A stretch of 55,935 bases of DNA. It comes from Polyangiaceae bacterium (GTDB lineage: Bacteria > Myxococcota_A > Polyangia > Polyangiales > Polyangiaceae). The DNA lies in NCBI GenBank assembly GCA_025936115.1, contig JAICTZ010000049.1, positions 1 through 55,935 of the forward strand. The letters run 5' to 3'. Of this stretch, positions 55,682 to 55,935 are shown piece by piece (within the stretch, counting starts at the first letter, position 1; each line of letters begins with the position of its first letter). The translations under genes were made by a program, and so were the position numbers. The notes beneath the pieces are model-generated. The model ran no database searches, was not told the origin of the DNA, and saw only the letters and a list, made by a program, of their open reading frames with translations.

Positions 55682-55935
55682 TCAGGCGCCGGAGCTGCCC
55701 GTTTCGTCGAGCAGGGCGGCGCCGATCACGCCCGCGGAATCGCCGAGCTCGTGCCTGAGGATCGGCGTTTGGAGCTCGCCGTTACAGACGTAGGTTTCGA
55801 CACGCGAGCGCCCTTCCGTGTAAATCAAGTCGAGGTTCGAGACGCCGCCGCCGAGGACGATGGCGCTCGGGTCCAGGATGTCGATCACGTTGGCGAGGCC
55901 GCGGCCGTACGCCTCGACGAGCTCGTCGACGAGCA
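55682..55935 (-). CDS. ROK-family kinase (glucokinase-like), 3' end only
   Basis: The window holds the last 84 codons; the gene continues beyond base 55935. The visible part reads LVDELVEAYGRGLANVIDIL, DPSAIVLGGGVSN (the ROK signature), then ETYVCNGELQTPILRHELGDSAGVIGAALL, typical of the C-terminal lobe of ROK sugar kinases. It phosphorylates a hexose with ATP; glucose or fructose cannot be told apart from this part. Confidence 0.85.
   Translation of the reverse strand, partial: LVDELVEAYGRGLANVIDILDPSAIVLGGGVSNLDLIYTEGRSRVETYVCNGELQTPILRHELGDSAGVIGAALLDETGSSGA

Overview
The window is GC-rich, gene-dense chromosomal DNA, most likely from a myxobacterium of the Polyangiales type (phylum Myxococcota). 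This is inferred from the mix of genes: many Gly/Ser/Ala-rich lipoproteins, an exported propeller protein with a variant MYXO-CTERM-like tail, a GltJ/AgmX-like gliding-type protein, a bactofilin, HTTM-domain membrane proteins, a sigma-54 response regulator and a TonB-domain/TonB-dependent-receptor fusion. I see no rRNA, tRNA, insertion sequence, prophage or CRISPR array. Housekeeping genes are scattered among envelope genes.

Layout. 1-1871 is the 3' part of a gene encoding a very long charged helix followed by a degenerate Fic fold. 1908-6496 (minus) is a four-gene tripartite efflux operon of MacAB-TolC type, preceded by a co-translated pair of response regulators (sigma-54 activator, and receiver-GGDEF; 6616-9095). 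9210-13091 carries 6-phosphogluconate dehydrogenase, an outer-membrane barrel candidate, a bactofilin and an exported SRPBCC-like protein. 13092-13433 is the only non-coding stretch over 300 bp: a perfect 12-bp-arm palindrome runs into a 24-bp tandem repeat, followed by a good promoter for gltBD (13434-19411).

19541-21052 holds a repeat-rich lipoprotein and an unknown protein. 21104-26014 (minus) is an operon of two paralogous HTTM-DCC membrane proteins and a PlsC acyltransferase. 26132-28093 is GltJ-like. 28126-29301 (minus) is a CFA-superfamily methyltransferase that resembles fungal sphingolipid C9-methyltransferase. 29496-34601 is a set of secreted redox and binding lipoproteins (propeller, CX6CH protein, pentaheme cytochrome, two YtkA/FixH-like lipoproteins, a small cytochrome). 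34658-40441 contains an orphan type III secretion rod-like gene, a His/Cys-rich membrane protein, the TonB-receptor fusion and two unfamiliar lipoproteins, which together look like an outer-membrane uptake locus.

40515-45099 carries a discoidin-like/polytopic membrane protein, a small STAS-like protein and an L,D-transpeptidase. 45274-48992 has citrate synthase and a tightly overlapping operon (lipoprotein, SCP2-like protein, unknown, prephenate dehydratase). The remainder holds FHA, FKBP, DUF502, TerB-like, S-adenosylhomocysteine hydrolase, methyltransferase, SirB1 and CBS-domain genes, and ends inside a ROK-family kinase.

Themes are envelope biology and lipid modification (PlsC, HTTM pair, C9-methyltransferase-like enzyme, SCP2, L,D-transpeptidase) plus central nitrogen and carbon metabolism (GltBD, CitS, Gnd, PheA, AhcY). 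All functional calls come from motif reading and memory of families. No database search or alignment was run.
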